A stretch of DNA of 64,000 nt from Methylobacter marinus A45 (GTDB lineage Bacteria > Pseudomonadota > Gammaproteobacteria > Methylococcales > Methylomonadaceae), in the NCBI RefSeq assembly GCF_000383855.1, contig NZ_KB912877.1:1751285-1815284 (forward strand). The letters run 5' to 3'. This document shows positions 24,835 to 33,747 of this stretch, piece after piece. A program made the position numbers and the translations under genes. A model generated the notes under the pieces. The model made no database searches and had not been told where the DNA came from. It was given only the letters and a program-made list of their open reading frames with translations. Numbering within the stretch: the stretch's first letter is position 1; every line of letters begins with the position of its first letter.

Positions 24835-25839
24835 TCAGGGCGCATAGATCTGATCGAAGATGGCCTTGTCATCGAAATGCTCTTTTTGTACGTTCGCCCA
24901 GCCGCCGAATGCCTGGTCCACGGTCACGCGTTCCAGTTCAGGAAAATTGGCCAGGTCCGCGGCATCGACGACTTTCGGATCGATCGGACGGTAAAAATGC
25001 CTGGCCGCCAGTTTCTGGCCGGTCGGCGAGTAAAGGAAATTCAAATAAGCTTCGGCCAGATCGCGTGTGCCGTTTTTATCGACGACCTTGTCGACGACCG
25101 TAACCGGCGTTTCGGCCAGAATGCTGACCGGCGGCACGACGATTTCCACTTCGCCCTGGCCCAGTTCCTTAAGCGCCAGGTAGGCCTCGTTTTCCCAGGT
25201 CAGCAGCACATCGCCGATGCCGCGCTGCAAAAAGGTGGTGGTGGAGCCTCTAGCCCCGGAATCCAGCACCGGCACGTTCTTATACAGTTTCCTGACGAAA
25301 TCCTTGGCGGCATCCTTCCCGCCGTAGGTTTTCTCGGCGAATGCCCAAGCCGCCAGATAGTTATAACGGGCGCCGCCGGAGGTCTTGGGGTTGGGCGTGA
25401 TGACCGAGACGCCTTCCTTCACCAGGTCATCCCAGTTCCTGATGCCTTTCGGATTGCCTTTGCGCACCAGGAAAACCATGGTCGAGGTATAGGGTATGCT
25501 GTTATTGGGCAGACGCTTTTGCCAGTCCTTGGTCAGCAGTTTGGCGTTCGCGGCGATCTTGTCGATGTCATAAGTAATGGCCAGCGTCAGCACGTCGGCT
25601 TCCAGGCCGTCGATCACGGCCCGCGCCTGTTTGCCCGCGCCGCCGTGGGATTGCTGGATATGCACGTCTTCGCCGGTTTTTTCCTTCCAGTGCTGGATAA
25701 ATGCCTGATTGAATTCCTTGTAGAGTTCCCGGGTCGGGTCGTAGGAAACATTCAGCAGGGTCCGGTCGGCGAAGGCGGCGCCGCTGATCAGGAGGCTCGC
25801 CGCCAGCAAACCGGTTTTCAGTCCTGTTTTTGTGCTCAT
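24835..25839 (-). CDS. sbp: Periplasmic sulfate-binding protein
   Basis: The 334-residue protein has a cleavable signal peptide (about 24 residues, ending ISGAAFA). The Sbp family motifs are [57 protein letters not shown] and [21 protein letters not shown]. It delivers sulfate to CysTW. Residues of the sulfate pocket (the SHGGA and TSGGARY loops) are intact. The upstream gap holds a TTATCTAA-TTT-TTAGATAA palindrome, a possible regulator site. The alginate-export-family gene lies 190 bases upstream in the same direction. Confidence 0.95.
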   Translation of the reverse strand: MSTKTGLKTGLLAASLLISGAAFADRTLLNVSYDPTRELYKEFNQAFIQHWKEKTGEDVHIQQSHGGAGKQARAVIDGLEADVLTLAITYDIDKIAANAKLLTKDWQKRLPNNSIPYTSTMVFLVRKGNPKGIRNWDDLVKEGVSVITPNPKTSGGARYNYLAAWAFAEKTYGGKDAAKDFVRKLYKNVPVLDSGARGSTTTFLQRGIGDVLLTWENEAYLALKELGQGEVEIVVPPVSILAETPVTVVDKVVDKNGTRDLAEAYLNFLYSPTGQKLAARHFYRPIDPKVVDAADLANFPELERVTVDQAFGGWANVQKEHFDDKAIFDQIYAP

Positions 25840-25960
25840 GGTAGGTCCTTGTGTATAAGAGATTGTAAAAGGTTTGAAGACGGCTTTTCGGGGTACTTGC
25901 CCATTGACGCAAATGGTACGAAAGCCGGGTTAATAATAGAAACGATATAATTCGAATTTA

Positions 25961-25979
25961 TTATCTAATTTTTAGATAA
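25961..25979. promoter_or_regulatory. Palindromic site upstream of sbp
   Basis: TTATCTAA-TTT-TTAGATAA is a perfect inverted repeat about 120 bases upstream of sbp. It shares the TTAGAT/ATCTAA half-sites with the candidate CysB operators at 1439-1468 and 27870-27899 and is near an AACGATA at 25941. Confidence 0.5.
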
Positions 25980-26029
25980 ATCTGCCGGGGAGGCGATCTC
26001 GACGGGTTCATCGTGCTTAGCCCCGTGTG

Positions 26030-27502
26030 TCATTTAAAAATATCCAAGGCATTGAAGCTCAGTTCGACGTAGACAAAATCCGAATCATCCGAACTGCTGC
26101 CGTTGGCCGCTTCCTGCCGGGCGCGAGTGAAATCGCCGAACGTGTAATGGGTGTAGCCGACGTTGGCGGCGATAAAACGCGTCAGGTGGCAGCGGGCGCG
26201 GATATCGAGGCCGTGGCCTAAAAAGTCGCCGCTTTGGCCAGTCCGGTCGCGGTTGAAACTTGAACCGTCCAACAAATTCCTGAAACGGTCGGTCTTGCTG
26301 TCCAGCCAGAAGGCGCTGTAACCACTGTCTATCTTTAGCCCCTTGATCGGTTCGAATTCGATTCTGATCTTAGGCGCGATCAGGTTTTCCGGCACCATGT
26401 AATCATCCGATGACCAGGGTCTGGCGAAGCCGAAAAAACGTTCGAACCGGTTGTTCTTGTTGTCGTTGGGATCCCGGTCGCCGCTGACATGGCCATAAAA
26501 GGCGCTGATTCTGGGTTTCCAGGGGTGCGCCTTGAAGGTATAGCCGACTTCCGAGGTCACCATGTAGGCGTCATGCTGCCGGCCGCCGTCGCGGCCGAAT
26601 TGATACATGCCGCTGAAGTCGTAATTGATGCCGGTGTCGCCGACCCAGCCGTACAGGCGCAAACCCGTGCCGTGAATATCGCGGGCCTGGTTGTTGTTCG
26701 CGGCACTAGCGTCTTGCCTGAGCGCCATGTAATAAGGTTCGATCGTGACGATATCGGACCAGCCGCGCCAGTGGCCGATGATAGACGAGAACCATTGGTC
26801 CTGGTTCGGCTTGTCGAAATCGGTCATCAGCCGGGTCAAAGGCTGCAGCGCCAGCAAATCGACCGCCCAGTCATTGGCGTCCTGTCCGATACTGGCGCGA
26901 AAGCCCTGGAAATTGTTGGTGGTGTTGCGCCAGCGGTTGAGCCCGATCAGACGCCGATCCAGAAATTCGAACGCCATCCGACCGGCCCTGATAAAGGCAG
27001 GCCGGGCATTGCCCCGGTCATCGTAGCCCAGCGCGTCTTTGAAATGGAGTTCCCCATAGCCCTGGATCAGCTCGAATTCGTTGACTTCCCGGTTTGAGCG
27101 AGGAAATCGGCTGTTATACACGCGCGCATCCTCGAATTCGGCCACGAACCGGAGCGGGTCCAGAATATCCTTGACGCCCAGGTAAGCGCGGGTACGCAGC
27201 AAAACCGGCTCGTCCAGGCCGCTGCTGACCGGGCGGCGCAGGTCGTCGTCGCGGCGCTCGTAGCGCATCCGGTAATCCAGGCCGACATTCAGCCAGGTCA
27301 TGTCTTCGGTGCCCTTGATGCCGGTTTTACTCAAATTGCGCACATACTCAGGCGGATCGGTTTCCCGCTTGGTGCCGTAGCTGCCGGGTTCCACGTAATA
27401 ACTGGAAGCCTTCTGGTCCGACTTCTCGGCGGCATGCTGAGCCGGACTGATCAACCAACCGCCGACCGCGAGCGCCCAGGCGGTTTTTCTGAAAATAGCC
27501 AT
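26030..27502 (-). CDS. Alginate-export-family outer membrane beta-barrel protein
   Basis: The 490-residue protein has a signal peptide (MAIFRKTAWALAVGGWLISPAQHA). An AlgE-like domain follows: LNVGLDYRMRYERRDDD, RTRAYLGVKDILDPLRFVAEFEDAR, FELIQGYGELHF, and alternating strands to a C-terminal aromatic end (FVYVELSFNALDIFK). Members form 18-stranded anion-selective pores. No alginate gene is nearby. It lies between the YezD gene and sbp in the same direction, so an outer membrane pore for sulfate or organosulfur anions is the best guess; that is inference. Confidence 0.85.
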   Translation of the reverse strand: MAIFRKTAWALAVGGWLISPAQHAAEKSDQKASSYYVEPGSYGTKRETDPPEYVRNLSKTGIKGTEDMTWLNVGLDYRMRYERRDDDLRRPVSSGLDEPVLLRTRAYLGVKDILDPLRFVAEFEDARVYNSRFPRSNREVNEFELIQGYGELHFKDALGYDDRGNARPAFIRAGRMAFEFLDRRLIGLNRWRNTTNNFQGFRASIGQDANDWAVDLLALQPLTRLMTDFDKPNQDQWFSSIIGHWRGWSDIVTIEPYYMALRQDASAANNNQARDIHGTGLRLYGWVGDTGINYDFSGMYQFGRDGGRQHDAYMVTSEVGYTFKAHPWKPRISAFYGHVSGDRDPNDNKNNRFERFFGFARPWSSDDYMVPENLIAPKIRIEFEPIKGLKIDSGYSAFWLDSKTDRFRNLLDGSSFNRDRTGQSGDFLGHGLDIRARCHLTRFIAANVGYTHYTFGDFTRARQEAANGSSSDDSDFVYVELSFNALDIFK

Positions 27503-27603
27503 ATTTTGTTCCCCCTTGAATACACAGCCATTTCCGGTTGTCCGGTCCCTCGCTGTTTTTTGTTTTTTAATTGATCTCCGGTGGTCCGGTAGCGGTTGCC
27601 GGG

Positions 27604-27783
27604 CTAGTTATCCAACACGCCGGGCCTGAGTTTTTCCCGGCGCTCGATCTGCACGACCTTGCCGTCGTGAATGACGATTTCGATCGAGCCGAAGCGGATG
27701 TCCTCCAGCATGTGCCTGATCCGGCTTGAGATTTCCGCCGCACGCTGTTTTTTCAGATTACTGTTCTCGCTGTTGGCCGCCAT
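27604..27783 (-). CDS. YezD family small protein (DUF2292)
   Basis: This 59-residue protein begins MAANSENSNLKKQRAAEIS and contains the family core IRFGSIEIVIHDGKVVQIER followed by REKLRP. YezD/DUF2292 proteins are often found beside sulfur-assimilation genes. Here it is the first gene of a leftward run YezD, porin, sbp, cysT, cysW, cysA. A candidate CysB operator lies about 90-115 bases upstream of its start. The molecular role is not known. Confidence 0.85.
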   Translation of the reverse strand: MAANSENSNLKKQRAAEISSRIRHMLEDIRFGSIEIVIHDGKVVQIERREKLRPGVLDN

Positions 27784-27869
27784 GTCCGTGCCTCTTATGG
27801 TGTTTGCGGTTTGAATGAATGATTGAACGGTGTGTCTGAGTTAATAGTAATAGACGCCTTTGTTTCTTA

Positions 27870-27899
27870 AAAACGATAAGATTAGATTTCTATATCTGT
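27870..27899 (+). promoter_or_regulatory. Candidate CysB operator upstream of the sulfate cluster
   Basis: AAAACGATAAGATTAGAT at 27870-27887 matches the site at the cysB promoter exactly over 18 bases. After six bases comes ATCTGT in place of ATCTAA. It sits between the YezD gene (leftward) and ktrA (rightward). Control of the sulfate genes is more plausible than control of ktrA. Confidence 0.6.
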
Positions 27900-27980
27900 T
27901 TTTTAGAATTTAAAGCTATAGATCGGGTCGTCCTTCGTCTCTCGGCGATAAATAGACTTTAATAACTAACGGGGTTATTT

Positions 27981-28634
27981 ATGGCGCAATACGCAGTGAT
28001 TGGCCTGGGGCGGTTCGGCACGACCCTGGCGCTCCAGTTGGTAAAGATGGGGCATGATGTCGTCGGCATCGACAGCGACAGGCGCGTCATCGAGATGCTG
28101 TCGGATTCGCTGACTTACACCGCCATTGCCGATGTGACGGATGACCATGCCTTAAGGGAGCTGAACCCGATCGATTACGATGCCGTTATCGTGGCGATCG
28201 GCGAAAACATGCAGGCGAGCCTGATCTGCGTGGTGCATCTGAAAAACATGGGCATCGAGAACATCTGGGTCAAGGCGACGACCCAGGCGCATCACCTGAT
28301 CCTAAGCCGGCTGGGCGTCAACCGCATCATTCATCCGGAAGAGGAAATGGGCACACGCACTGCCCAGGCGCTGGCTTATCCGATGATCCGCGAATACATG
28401 GCGCTGGGCAACAGGCAATATGTCGTCGAGGTCAAGGTGACCGCCGGATTGGCCGGCACTGCGCTGGCCGAGCTGCTGGAAAGCGTCAAGGACGACGTGT
28501 TCGGCATACTGGTGAAACGGCGCGAGCAGTTGATTCCGTGTCCCGCCGCGCAGTTCGTGATCGAAGCGAACGACACCGTGGTTCTGGCCGGTAATAGAAC
28601 GTCGCTGATGAAGCTCGCGGCCAGATTCGTATAG
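27981..28634 (+). CDS. ktrA: Potassium uptake regulatory subunit, KtrA/TrkA type
   Basis: The 217-residue cytoplasmic protein has an RCK_N Rossmann domain with the nucleotide-binding motif GLGRFGTTLA and the acidic GIDSD end of strand 2. An RCK_C domain (QYVVEVKVTAGLAGTALAEL) follows. Its single RCK unit and length match KtrA rather than the duplicated TrkA of E. coli. It gates the membrane subunit encoded 4 bases downstream in response to ATP/ADP or NAD(H). The pair forms an operon divergent from the sulfate cluster. Confidence 0.9.
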   Translation: MAQYAVIGLGRFGTTLALQLVKMGHDVVGIDSDRRVIEMLSDSLTYTAIADVTDDHALRELNPIDYDAVIVAIGENMQASLICVVHLKNMGIENIWVKATTQAHHLILSRLGVNRIIHPEEEMGTRTAQALAYPMIREYMALGNRQYVVEVKVTAGLAGTALAELLESVKDDVFGILVKRREQLIPCPAAQFVIEANDTVVLAGNRTSLMKLAARFV

Positions 28635-28638
28635 CGCA

Positions 28639-30006
28639 ATGGTGGACCAGCTCGTCAGCCGCTTCGAAAAAGGCCAATCCTCGTTCAAAAGCCGGGTCCT
28701 GAAAGTCAGCCCCCCGGCCCTTCTGACGTCCGGCTATCTGTTGCTGATCGTGCTCGGCGCAAGCCTGCTCAAACTGCCGTTCTCCTCGACCGAACCTGTC
28801 ACCTGGCTGGAAGCGCTGTTCACATCCACCTCGGCCGTGACGGTGACCGGCCTGGTCGTGGTCGATACCGGCACGCGTTATACGGTATTCGGACAAACCG
28901 TCATCGCGCTGCTGATTCAGGCCGGCGGCCTGGGCTTCATGACTTTTTCGGTGCTGACCATCCTGAGCATAGGCAAAAAAATCGGCGTCAGGCATCAATT
29001 GCTGGCGCTGGAGGCGTTCAACCAGACCAGCCTGGACAAGATCCGCGAAGTGGCGCGCGCCGTGATTTATTTCGCGCTCACGGTCGAGAGTACCGCCATT
29101 GTACTGCTGACCTTGATCTGGAGCGGCGAGCTGGGATGGGCGCGCGCCGCTTATCATGCCTTTTTCTATGCGCTTTCGGCTTTCAATAACGCCGGCTTTG
29201 CGCTGTCCGCCGACAATTTAATGCCCTACGCCGGGCATTTGCAGGTCAACCTGATCATCACATTTCTGTTTATCATCGGCGGACTCGGGTTCGTCGTGCT
29301 GCAGGACCTGTGGCACACCCGCCGCGGCTGGAAACGATGGCAGCCGTATACGAAACTGATACTGGGCTCCACGGTGATCATCAACCTGGCCGCCTGGCTG
29401 CTGATCTGGCTTTTCGAGCGCCATAATCCCGGCACGATCGCAAACCTGCCGCTGGCCGATCAATTGACTGCGGCCTGGTTTCAGGCCGTCACCCCGCGCA
29501 CGGCCGGCTTCAATACCGTGCCCGTCGAGTCACTGACCGATCCGACGGCGCTGCTGACGATCCTGCTGATGTTCATCGGCGGCGGCTCGATGAGCACGGC
29601 CGGCGGCATCAAGCTGGGCACGTTTATCGTCATGTTCATGACCACCTACGCCTTTCTGGGCCGAAGCGACGATGTCACGATGCTGCGCCGGTCGGTGCCG
29701 CGCAATGTGGTCATGAAAGCATTCTCGGTCAGCGTCATCTCGCTGATGCTGGTGTTTGTCGGCACGCTGACGCTGTCAGCGCTGGAGGGTGCTCCGCTGC
29801 TCGACATCCTGTTCGAGGTCGTGTCGGCGCTCAGCACGGTCGGCCTGTCCCGGGGCCTGACCGGCGAACTGTCGGCGGCCGGCCAGTGGCTGGTCATGAG
29901 TTTGATGTTTCTCGGACGCCTGGGGCCGTTGACGGTGACCTATGTGATCGCCACGCCCCAAAAACGGCGGGTCCGTTATCCGAGCGTGGATATTCAGGTG
30001 GGCTGA
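28639..30006 (+). CDS. ktrB: Potassium transporter membrane subunit, KtrB/TrkH type
   Basis: The 455-residue membrane protein carries the four pore-loop repeats of the TrkH/KtrB superfamily: TSAVTVTGLVVVD, SAFNNAGFALS, VTPRTAGFNTVPV and SALSTVGLSRGLT. Each contains the selectivity-filter glycine. The gating loop in the third repeat, MFIGGGSMSTAGGIKLGT, is rich in small residues, as in KtrB. The length fits KtrB. It works with the KtrA-type protein upstream, usually by sodium-coupled potassium uptake under osmotic stress. Confidence 0.92.
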   Translation: MVDQLVSRFEKGQSSFKSRVLKVSPPALLTSGYLLLIVLGASLLKLPFSSTEPVTWLEALFTSTSAVTVTGLVVVDTGTRYTVFGQTVIALLIQAGGLGFMTFSVLTILSIGKKIGVRHQLLALEAFNQTSLDKIREVARAVIYFALTVESTAIVLLTLIWSGELGWARAAYHAFFYALSAFNNAGFALSADNLMPYAGHLQVNLIITFLFIIGGLGFVVLQDLWHTRRGWKRWQPYTKLILGSTVIINLAAWLLIWLFERHNPGTIANLPLADQLTAAWFQAVTPRTAGFNTVPVESLTDPTALLTILLMFIGGGSMSTAGGIKLGTFIVMFMTTYAFLGRSDDVTMLRRSVPRNVVMKAFSVSVISLMLVFVGTLTLSALEGAPLLDILFEVVSALSTVGLSRGLTGELSAAGQWLVMSLMFLGRLGPLTVTYVIATPQKRRVRYPSVDIQVG

Positions 30007-30107
30007 AAAGTCAGGGCCGGCAAAGCCGGTATGCCTTTACCCTGTCCGCGGCGGGAGCGAGGATCCGGGTAGCATCAACTATTTCATAGCGCATGCCATG
30101 ACATGGA

Positions 30108-30136
30108 TTGCCGGAACTCGTGAGTTTTGATATAGT
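30108..30136 (+). promoter_or_regulatory. Candidate sigma-70 promoter of the MarR-hpnN operon
   Basis: TTGCCG at 30108 and TATAGT at 30131 are 17 bases apart. The sequence after the -10, TACCCGCCCCTTATTATACT, closely resembles that after the promoter at 33611. The predicted transcription start is near 30143. Confidence 0.45.
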
Positions 30137-30211
30137 ACCCGCCCCTTATTATACTTACCGCTTTCTATGTCTCGGATCTGGCCTGGTAAGTTTGTTCTTA
30201 GCTTTCTATTT

Positions 30212-30649
30212 ATGCATTCAAAATTTGGATTTCTGAGTTACGAAATCAGTCACGTTATCCGTCAACGTTTTAACAAAGCCGCCGAACCGATCGGTTTCAC
30301 CCACGCCCAATGGCGAGCCCTGGTGCATTTGTCCGAAAATGAAAACTGCCGGCAAATCGACCTGGCGGAAACCCTGGAAATCAAGCCCATTACCCTGGCC
30401 CGGCAGATCGACCTGCTCGAGGACTCGGGCCTGGTCCGTCGCAACAAGGACAACGAAGACCGGCGCGCCTACCGCCTGGAACTCATGCCCAAAGCACAAC
30501 CCATTATGCAGAAACTGTGGAAAATCGCCGATGCCGTGGAAGCGGAAGTGCTTGGCACGCTGACCCGGCAAGAACAAAAACAGATGACCGCACTGCTTGA
30601 ACGTATTAAGACCGGGCTGTCAACCAAGCCGGTCGATAAGAAGGATTAA
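30212..30649 (+). CDS. MarR-family transcriptional regulator
   Basis: The 145-residue protein has the MarR winged helix: FTHAQWRALVHLSENENCRQIDLAE, then ITLARQIDLLEDSGLVRRNKDNEDRRAYRLELM, whose DRR wing is intact. A C-terminal dimerisation helix follows (LTRQEQKQMTALLERIK). It lies 5 bases upstream of the HpnN-like transporter gene and probably controls it, possibly by sensing a lipid or drug. The start at 30212 gives the usual family N-terminus; a TTG-free longer ATG at 30167 is possible. Neither has a strong Shine-Dalgarno sequence. Confidence 0.88.
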   Translation: MHSKFGFLSYEISHVIRQRFNKAAEPIGFTHAQWRALVHLSENENCRQIDLAETLEIKPITLARQIDLLEDSGLVRRNKDNEDRRAYRLELMPKAQPIMQKLWKIADAVEAEVLGTLTRQEQKQMTALLERIKTGLSTKPVDKKD

Positions 30650-30654
30650 ATTTC

Positions 30655-33270
30655 ATGGTTTCCTCTACCGCTCCATCGATAAACAATCGGCCGTTTCAAT
30701 TTCTGGCCGCTCTGCCTCTGCGCTTTCCCTGGCTGATCCTGCTGCTGTGCATCATTCTCAGCGGCGCCAGCCTCACCTATACGGTCCGCAACCTGAGCAT
30801 TAATACCAATACCTCGGACTTGTTGGCGCCGGATTTGCCGTTCGTGCAGGTCAGGATGAAACTGGAGCAGGCGTTTCCGCAGGATGCCGCGTCCATTATC
30901 GTGGTCGTCGAATCAACCACGCCGGAACAGACGGCCATGGCCGCCGAGGCTGTGAACAAGCGCCTGCAAACCCAGTCCGCGCTGTTCCAGTCGGCCTATA
31001 TTCCGGAGGACAATCCCTTTTTCCGACGGCAGGGCTTTTTGTACCTGGACCTCGATGCGCTGGAAAAACTGTCCGACAAACTCGTCGACGCCCAGCCTTT
31101 TATCGGCTATCTGTCCAAGAATTACCATGTGGCCGGCCTGACCGACATCCTGTCGCTGGCGCTGGAGGACAAACAGCAGGAGCAGTCCCTGCCGCTCGAT
31201 CCGCTGCTGGGCGCGATCGACCGGGCGCTGGTCGCGGTCAAGGCGGGCCAGCCGCATTATGTTTCCTGGCAGCGACTGCTAACCGAGGAAAACTTTGGCC
31301 GCGATCAGACCCGGCGCCTGATCATCGCCAAGCCGCATATGGATTTTGACGAACTGCTGCCGGCCGGAAAGCCGATGAACTACTTGCGGGGACTGGCCGC
31401 CGAAATGGCCCATGACTATCCGGGCGTCAGCCTGAGCTTCACCGGCGAGGTCGCTCTGGAGCATGAGGAAATGGAAAGCGTCAATCAGGGCATGATCGTA
31501 TCGGGCGCCATCTCGCTGCTGCTGGTCTGTCTCATGCTTTGGCTGGGTCTGCGTTCTTTCCGGCTGTTGTTCGCGACCTTCGTGGCATTGATCGGCGGCC
31601 TGGTGCTGACGGCCGGCTTCGCGACCCTGACGGTCGGCCATCTCAATCTGATATCCGTGTCTTTTGCAGTGCTTTATATCGGCCTGGGCGTCGATTTCGC
31701 CACGCATTTATGCCTGCATTACCAGGAATGCCGCCGGCAGGGCCAGGCCGCCGATGAAGCCATCCTGGAAAGCATGCATACGGTGGGGCCATCGCTGTTC
31801 CTGTGCGCCTTGACGACGGCCATCGGTTTTTTTGCTTTTATCCCCACCGATTTCAAGGGCGTATCGGAACTGGGCGTCATCGCCGGGGGCGGCATGTTCA
31901 TCGGTCTGGCCGTTTCGCTGAGCCTGCTGCCGGCAATACTGAAAGTCATGCCGATCAAGGCATGGCCGGCAAAAGACGGCGCCACGCTGCCGGGCTGGGT
32001 CTATGGATTCCCGTTCCGCCATGCCCGGGCCATCCGCCTCGGCGCCCTGGTCGTTGCCATCCTGGCCAGCTTCACGCTCACTCAAGTGACGTTCGATACC
32101 AATCCGATCAACCTGCGCGATCCCAACACCCAGTCCGTGGTCGCCTTCAAGAAACTGCTGCAATCAAAAACCGACTCGCCTTTTGCCGTCTCCGCGCTGA
32201 CCGACAACCTGACGCAGGCCGACCGCCTGGCCGCAGAATTTGCCCGGCTGCCGAGCGTGCACGAAGCGGTCACCCTGAGCAATCTGGTGCCTGAACAGCA
32301 GGATGAAAAGCTCGAGATTATCGATAATCTGAACCTGATCATGCCAGGTCAGCTCGACCGGTTCGAGCGCGCGCCGGAGCCCTCCGACGTGCGCGCCGCA
32401 CTGGTCAAGCTGGACCATGCACTGCAGCAGGCCGCCGCCCAGCCGACGCCGCGCGTTTCGCCCGAACTGCTCGCCGGAATGCATCAGAATGTGCAGGCCT
32501 TCATCCAGCACGCCGACAGCCGGGATAATCCTGCCGCCGCTTATGCCGCGCTGGAACACAGCCTGTTCAGACTGCTGCCCCACACCATGCTTATGCTGCG
32601 CGACGGCCTGACGGCGTCGGACATCGGCCTGGACGACCTGCCGGATGCCGTCCGCTCCCAGTGGGTCAGCGACAACGGTTTGTTCCGTGTACTGGTCATG
32701 CCGGAGCAGGATCTTAACAATCCGCAGCATCTCAAAACCTTCGTCAATGAAACCATGGCGACCCACCCCTCGATATTCGGCCTGCCGGTCGGCGACGTGA
32801 CATCCGGCCAGGCGATTGTGGACGCCTTTATTCAGGCTTTTGCCAGCGCCCTGGCCCTGATCATCCTGCTGCTGTTGGCGATGACGCGCAGCCTGAAATC
32901 GACGCTGCTGATCATTACGCCGCTACTGCTCGCGGCCCTGCTGACCGCCGCCTGCAATGTGCTGCTGAACAATCCGTTCAATTTCGCCAATATCATCGTC
33001 CTGCCGTTGCTGCTGGGCATGGGCGTCGACAGCGGCATCCACATGGTGCACCGGCTGCAGCATCCGCAAAGCGATGCCGTCGATCTGCTGCAATCGAGTT
33101 CCGCGCGCGGCGTGTTTTTCAGCGCCTTGACGACTTTGTGCAGCTTCAGCAGCCTGGCCTTTAACTCCCATCTGGGAACGGCGAGCATGGGGCTATTGCT
33201 GTCCATCGGCATCGCCCTGACGATTATTTGCAGCCTGCTGGTATTGCCGGCCTTGAGTTATAGAAAATAA
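30655..33270 (+). CDS. hpnN: RND/MMPL-family transporter, HpnN-like (hopanoid transport)
   Basis: The 871-residue protein has TM1 (PWLILLLCIILSGASLTYTV), a large periplasmic loop, a sterol-sensing-like six-TM cluster (LLVCLMLWLGLRSFRLLFAT; LGVDFATHL), a second loop and a second cluster (LLGMGVDSGIHMVHRLQH). The second-loop opening FDTNPINLRDPNTQSVVAF and the absence of a partner fusion protein match HpnN, which moves hopanoids toward the outer membrane. The acidic residues VDFATH and VDSGIH fit proton coupling. It has an AAGGA Shine-Dalgarno sequence and follows the MarR gene directly. No hopanoid synthesis genes lie in the window. Confidence 0.8.
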   Translation: MVSSTAPSINNRPFQFLAALPLRFPWLILLLCIILSGASLTYTVRNLSINTNTSDLLAPDLPFVQVRMKLEQAFPQDAASIIVVVESTTPEQTAMAAEAVNKRLQTQSALFQSAYIPEDNPFFRRQGFLYLDLDALEKLSDKLVDAQPFIGYLSKNYHVAGLTDILSLALEDKQQEQSLPLDPLLGAIDRALVAVKAGQPHYVSWQRLLTEENFGRDQTRRLIIAKPHMDFDELLPAGKPMNYLRGLAAEMAHDYPGVSLSFTGEVALEHEEMESVNQGMIVSGAISLLLVCLMLWLGLRSFRLLFATFVALIGGLVLTAGFATLTVGHLNLISVSFAVLYIGLGVDFATHLCLHYQECRRQGQAADEAILESMHTVGPSLFLCALTTAIGFFAFIPTDFKGVSELGVIAGGGMFIGLAVSLSLLPAILKVMPIKAWPAKDGATLPGWVYGFPFRHARAIRLGALVVAILASFTLTQVTFDTNPINLRDPNTQSVVAFKKLLQSKTDSPFAVSALTDNLTQADRLAAEFARLPSVHEAVTLSNLVPEQQDEKLEIIDNLNLIMPGQLDRFERAPEPSDVRAALVKLDHALQQAAAQPTPRVSPELLAGMHQNVQAFIQHADSRDNPAAAYAALEHSLFRLLPHTMLMLRDGLTASDIGLDDLPDAVRSQWVSDNGLFRVLVMPEQDLNNPQHLKTFVNETMATHPSIFGLPVGDVTSGQAIVDAFIQAFASALALIILLLLAMTRSLKSTLLIITPLLLAALLTAACNVLLNNPFNFANIIVLPLLLGMGVDSGIHMVHRLQHPQSDAVDLLQSSSARGVFFSALTTLCSFSSLAFNSHLGTASMGLLLSIGIALTIICSLLVLPALSYRK

Positions 33271-33286
33271 GCGCGGGAATAGGATC

Positions 33287-33426
33287 TGGCTAAAAATGAC
33301 GTCCTGAAATTGGAATCCCGCACGGGATGTGCCGATCAGAAGCAGATGCGGCGCAGTGAAGCGCATCGCTCGCGAACGATACCCTAAAGGGCACAAGTGC
33401 GCCTCCTGGCGTCGGCACATCCTATT
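33287..33426. repeat. Repeat family C copy 2
   Basis: It matches the copy at 19421 from TGGCTAAAAATG to GTCGGCACATCCTA, with the conserved GCAGTGAAGCGCATCGCTCG and ACCCTAAAGGGCACAAGTGC. A short internal segment is missing here. It accounts for part of the 33271-33747 gap. Confidence 0.75.
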
Positions 33427-33610
33427 ACTCAGTTTACATAAGCCATAAAAACCAATAAAACCGATGTTGTTGCCATGCAGCGACATCGTTGATTTATAAA
33501 GGTTTTTCAGAGTCGGCATAAAATCGGGCGGCGAACCGTGGAAAACAGGGACGGCCCTGCGTATCCTACGGCTGGACGGCTGCCGTTGATTGCCAAGACC
33601 CTTGCGCGGG

Positions 33611-33640
33611 GTGACAAAATAACAGTCATCGTCATATAAT
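33611..33640 (+). promoter_or_regulatory. Candidate sigma-70 promoter
   Basis: GTGACA at 33611 and TATAAT at 33635 are 18 bases apart, and the sequence after the -10 is ACCCGCCACTTACTATATTA. It precedes the hypothetical gene at 33748. Confidence 0.55.
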
Positions 33641-33747
33641 ACCCGCCACTTACTATATTAATGGCTTGTTATTTACATCCCGCGTCAGGTTGTTAAAACC
33701 TTAGTCATCACAAGCTCGATAACCGGCATCGCCTGAACAGGCGTGCA

